A stretch of DNA of 14,599 nucleotides from Bacteroidota bacterium (GTDB lineage: Bacteria; Bacteroidota; Bacteroidia; Flavobacteriales; Flavobacteriaceae). The notes under the pieces are model-generated. The model ran no database searches and was not told the DNA's origin. It worked only from the letters and a program-made list of their open reading frames with translations. Below are positions 12,542 to 14,599 of the stretch, in pieces (position 1 is the stretch's first letter; every line of letters begins with the position of its first letter). The stretch is taken from contig JAHZIZ010000159.1 of the NCBI GenBank assembly GCA_022601215.1, positions 1 to 14,599 on the forward strand. Reading direction: 5' to 3'. Made by a program: the position numbers and the translations under genes.

Positions 12542-12886
12542 ATGAAAACAGATTCTTACACCAAAATTATCCTTACCATTATAGCCGGATGTTTAACTTT
12601 TAACGTAGTTCAGGACCTAGAAATTATTCCGACGGCACATGCCATTGGGAATCCTGTATTGGAAACGACTTTAGTGGGGCCTATTTCAGAAACCATTGAC
12701 GTTCGTATTGTCGATATTAACACCTACGACGAACTAAATGTAAATTTAAAAAGTGTGGACACCTATGACGAGGTAAAGGTTAACTTAAAGAGTATTGATA
12801 CTAGTGACGAATTGGATGTAAACATTGATGAAATAGGTGGTAGTTGGGTAAGTAATGGCAGTCCAATTCCCGTTACCATTAAATAA
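12542..12886 (+). CDS. Small secreted or anchored protein with 13-residue repeats
   Basis: This 114-residue protein is not recognised as a named family. Residues about 8-34 are a signal peptide or anchor ending PTAHA, a good signal peptidase site. The mature part contains three 13-residue units at residues 58-96, reading x-[IV]-[ND]-T-[YS]-D-E-[LV]-x-V-N-[LI]-[KD]. It ends with IDEIGGSWVSNGSPIPVTIK. The alternating hydrophobic and polar pattern predicts a small beta structure with a repeating acidic edge. It is 48 bases after the cyclase and in the same direction, so it may be part of that operon. It ends 15 bases from the convergent NDH-2 gene. No function is proposed. Confidence 0.75.
   Translation: MKTDSYTKIILTIIAGCLTFNVVQDLEIIPTAHAIGNPVLETTLVGPISETIDVRIVDINTYDELNVNLKSVDTYDEVKVNLKSIDTSDELDVNIDEIGGSWVSNGSPIPVTIK
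12713..12829 (+). repeat. Three tandem 39-bp coding repeats
   Basis: Three 39-base units encode DINTYDELNVNLK, SVDTYDEVKVNLK and SIDTSDELDVNID. The units are more alike in protein than in DNA, so they are old or under selection for the protein pattern and not a recent slippage product. Confidence 0.75.
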
Positions 12887-12901
12887 ATAGCCAGAACCTA
12901 T

Positions 12902-14179
12902 TTAGCTTTTGTGGTTTTTAAAAGGTCTTATAATAAGTCTAGCGGCTTTGTCATAATTGATATAATTATAGGTCCAGTTAAAAAAGGTGATCACTCTGTT
13001 TCGAAAGCCTACTAAAAACCACAAATGCACAAACATCCATAAAAACCATGCAAAAGGTCCTCCCAAAGATCTTTTGCCAATATCGCAAACCGCTTTATTT
13101 CGTCCAATGGTTGCCATTGTTCCTTTGTCGAAATAAACGAAGGGCTTCATCGAACCACCACCGAGCTTCGCTTTCATATTTTTAGCAAGTTTTTTTCCTT
13201 GCTGAATTGCAGGTTGAGCCACTTGCGGATGACCTTTGGGGAAAGCTTCTGTTTCCATATAAGCTATATCTCCAAGCGCATATAAATTTTCATAGCCCTC
13301 AATTTGATTATATCTATTGACCTTATAACGATTCGATCTAAGCAAAGCGTCCCCGTCTAGTCCTTTAATGGGAGCACCAATAACACCTGCCGCCCAAATA
13401 AATGTAGCCGTTTCCAACGTTAACGTGCTATTAGTCTTTACCGTAATGCCATCATAATCTTGAATAAAAGTGTTTAAATGAATATTAACGCCTAATTTTT
13501 CAAGAAATTTTTGCGCATTTTTAGAGGCACGATGACTCATGGGAGACAATACTCTATCCGAACCTTCAATGAGATGTACTTCCATCTCTTCGCGCTTTAA
13601 AAAGGGATAATCATTTTGAAGAATACTTTTACGAAATTCGGCAATAGCGCCAGCTAGTTCCACTCCCGTTGGGCCAGCTCCAGCGATCACAAAATTAAGT
13701 AGACGTTTTCTTTCGTCTGCCTTTTCTGAAATATCTGCCCGCTCTATGTTTTGTAAGATCAAACTCCTAATATTAAGGGCTTGAGGTATATTCTTCATAG
13801 CCATTCCATGTGTTGCAATGTTATTATTCCCAAAAAAGTTGGTTTTAGTCCCAGTTGCGAGCACTAAATAGTCATATGAAAGATTCCCTATTGAAGTTTC
13901 GATGGTCTTAGTATGGGTAGTAATGTGATTCACTTCAGCCATTCTAAAATGAAAGTTTTTATTTTTCCTAAAAACCTTACGCAAAGGATAAGCGATAGAA
14001 TCGGGCTCCAAACCGGCCGTAGAAACCTGATATAACAAGGGTTGAAACGTATGGTAATTATGTCGATCAAATAAAACTATCTGAACTTTAGATTTCTGCA
14101 AGCCTTTGATGAGTGAAATACCTGCAAATCCGCCCCCAACAACAACGATTCGAGGGGTTTTAGTATCGGGAATATTCAT
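12902..14179 (-). CDS. ndh: Type II NADH:quinone oxidoreductase (NDH-2)
   Basis: This 425-residue FAD enzyme transfers electrons from NADH to the quinone pool without pumping protons. The FAD site is IVVVGGGFAGISLIKGL (11-27), followed by YDYLVLATGTKTNFFG. The NAD(P)H site is FVIAGAGPTGVELAGAIAEF (163-182), with ATFIWAAGV at 258-266 and YALGDIA (300-306) completing the FAD contacts. The motif AQPAIQQG (321-328) is the NDH-2 quinone-side signature. The end (FAWFLWMFVHLWFLVGFRNR) is an aromatic-rich membrane-binding segment. The length is normal for Bacteroidota NDH-2. It stands alone, divergent from the sigma factor and convergent with the repeat protein. Confidence 0.93.
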   Translation of the reverse strand: MNIPDTKTPRIVVVGGGFAGISLIKGLQKSKVQIVLFDRHNYHTFQPLLYQVSTAGLEPDSIAYPLRKVFRKNKNFHFRMAEVNHITTHTKTIETSIGNLSYDYLVLATGTKTNFFGNNNIATHGMAMKNIPQALNIRSLILQNIERADISEKADERKRLLNFVIAGAGPTGVELAGAIAEFRKSILQNDYPFLKREEMEVHLIEGSDRVLSPMSHRASKNAQKFLEKLGVNIHLNTFIQDYDGITVKTNSTLTLETATFIWAAGVIGAPIKGLDGDALLRSNRYKVNRYNQIEGYENLYALGDIAYMETEAFPKGHPQVAQPAIQQGKKLAKNMKAKLGGGSMKPFVYFDKGTMATIGRNKAVCDIGKRSLGGPFAWFLWMFVHLWFLVGFRNRVITFFNWTYNYINYDKAARLIIRPFKNHKS

Positions 14180-14305
14180 AAAAAAAGATATGTTACAAAT
14201 TTAAACTATACAGAGGCAAAAGAGAATTTATATTGTATTTTTATTATTTCTGTAACAAATCATAACGTTACGCCACTAATGCAATAAGCTAATCAATTAC
14301 AACCA

Positions 14306-14599
14306 TTGACAAAAGAACTAGAACATAGTTTTGTGAGCCAGTTAGAGCAAAATCAAAACATTGTGCATAAAATATGTCGTTTGTATACAAACAACAGTGA
14401 TGCGCACAATGATTTGTTTCAAGAAATAACCATTCAACTCTGGCGCGCTTTTCCAAAATTTAGAGGAGACTCTAAGTTTAGTACTTGGATGTATAGAGTG
14501 GCATTAAATACTGCCATTACATTATACAGAAAAAACAAAAGAAAAGTACAGACACAAGATTTTGAAGGAGTTAGTTTTAAAATTACTGCTGAGGAATAC
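14306..14599 (+). CDS. ECF sigma factor (3' partial, cut by window end)
   Basis: The frame runs open from a stop at 14285 to the window end, giving 98 codons from TTG 14306. The N-terminal part (LTKELEHSFVSQLEQNQNIV) and region 2 (LFQEITIQLWRAFPKFRGDS, then KFSTWMYRVALNTAITLYRK) are typical of flavobacterial ECF-type sigma-70 factors, where this region binds core polymerase and the -10 element. No in-frame ATG occurs ahead of the conserved part, so TTG is the likely start. Region 4 lies beyond the window. An anti-sigma gene usually follows such genes but cannot be seen. The palindrome TAACGTTA is in its upstream region. Confidence 0.88.
   Translation, partial: MTKELEHSFVSQLEQNQNIVHKICRLYTNNSDAHNDLFQEITIQLWRAFPKFRGDSKFSTWMYRVALNTAITLYRKNKRKVQTQDFEGVSFKITAEEY

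Noticed and set aside
14220..14305. TAACGTTA palindrome as an operator between ndh and the sigma factor
   Set aside because: An 8-bp palindrome is expected often by chance in this length of AT-rich DNA and no second copy was seen nearby.

Overview
The window looks like chromosomal DNA of a marine or environmental member of the Flavobacteriaceae (Bacteroidota). This is inferred from AT-rich, compactly coded DNA, from families typical of that group (2TM-domain proteins, DUF2141, a TonB receptor with an N-terminal CarboxypepD_reg-like domain, a YgaU/Kbp-like LysM protein), from starts without obvious Shine-Dalgarno sequences, and from -7 boxes of the flavobacterial TAnnTTTG type. No tRNA, rRNA, insertion sequence, phage gene or CRISPR array was seen.

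Layout. The left flank (1-3675, + strand) holds housekeeping or accessory genes: the 3' part of a proline iminopeptidase, a BON/LysM protein with a strong terminator, a TauE/SafE exporter, a serine-hydrolase lipoprotein and a small membrane protein. The core (3656-10653, all on the - strand) reads from right to left: TonB-dependent receptor, DUF2141 protein, a possible 37-residue membrane peptide, a TPR protein, a histidine kinase with a 2TM domain fused to its C-terminus, four stand-alone 2TM proteins, and a LytTR response regulator. The right flank holds a + strand run (YdeI-like protein, membrane class III cyclase, a small secreted 13-residue-repeat protein), a - strand NDH-2 NADH:quinone dehydrogenase, and the start of an ECF sigma factor cut by the window edge.

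Main result. The core appears to be a self-contained regulatory system whose DNA sites can be read directly. Upstream of the TonB receptor, of the DUF2141-TPR-kinase operon and of the 2TM-regulator operon lies the same direct repeat: two 9-mers of the form ACA-N-TT-[CG]-[AG]-[GT] separated by exactly 12 bases (21-bp period). This is the architecture bound by LytTR domains. In all three cases the promoter-proximal edge of the repeat is exactly 33 bases from a -7-like octamer, and the start codon follows 25, 25 and 26 bases later. The simplest reading is that the LytTR regulator activates these three promoters. It would control its own array of 2TM proteins, its kinase, and an envelope set made of an outer-membrane receptor and two secreted proteins.

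The 2TM domains (four free, one fused to the kinase) are probably the sensory or coupling part. Four of the five share two His residues at the same predicted membrane face, and one paralogue has lost both. The ligand and the receptor substrate cannot be read from the sequence.
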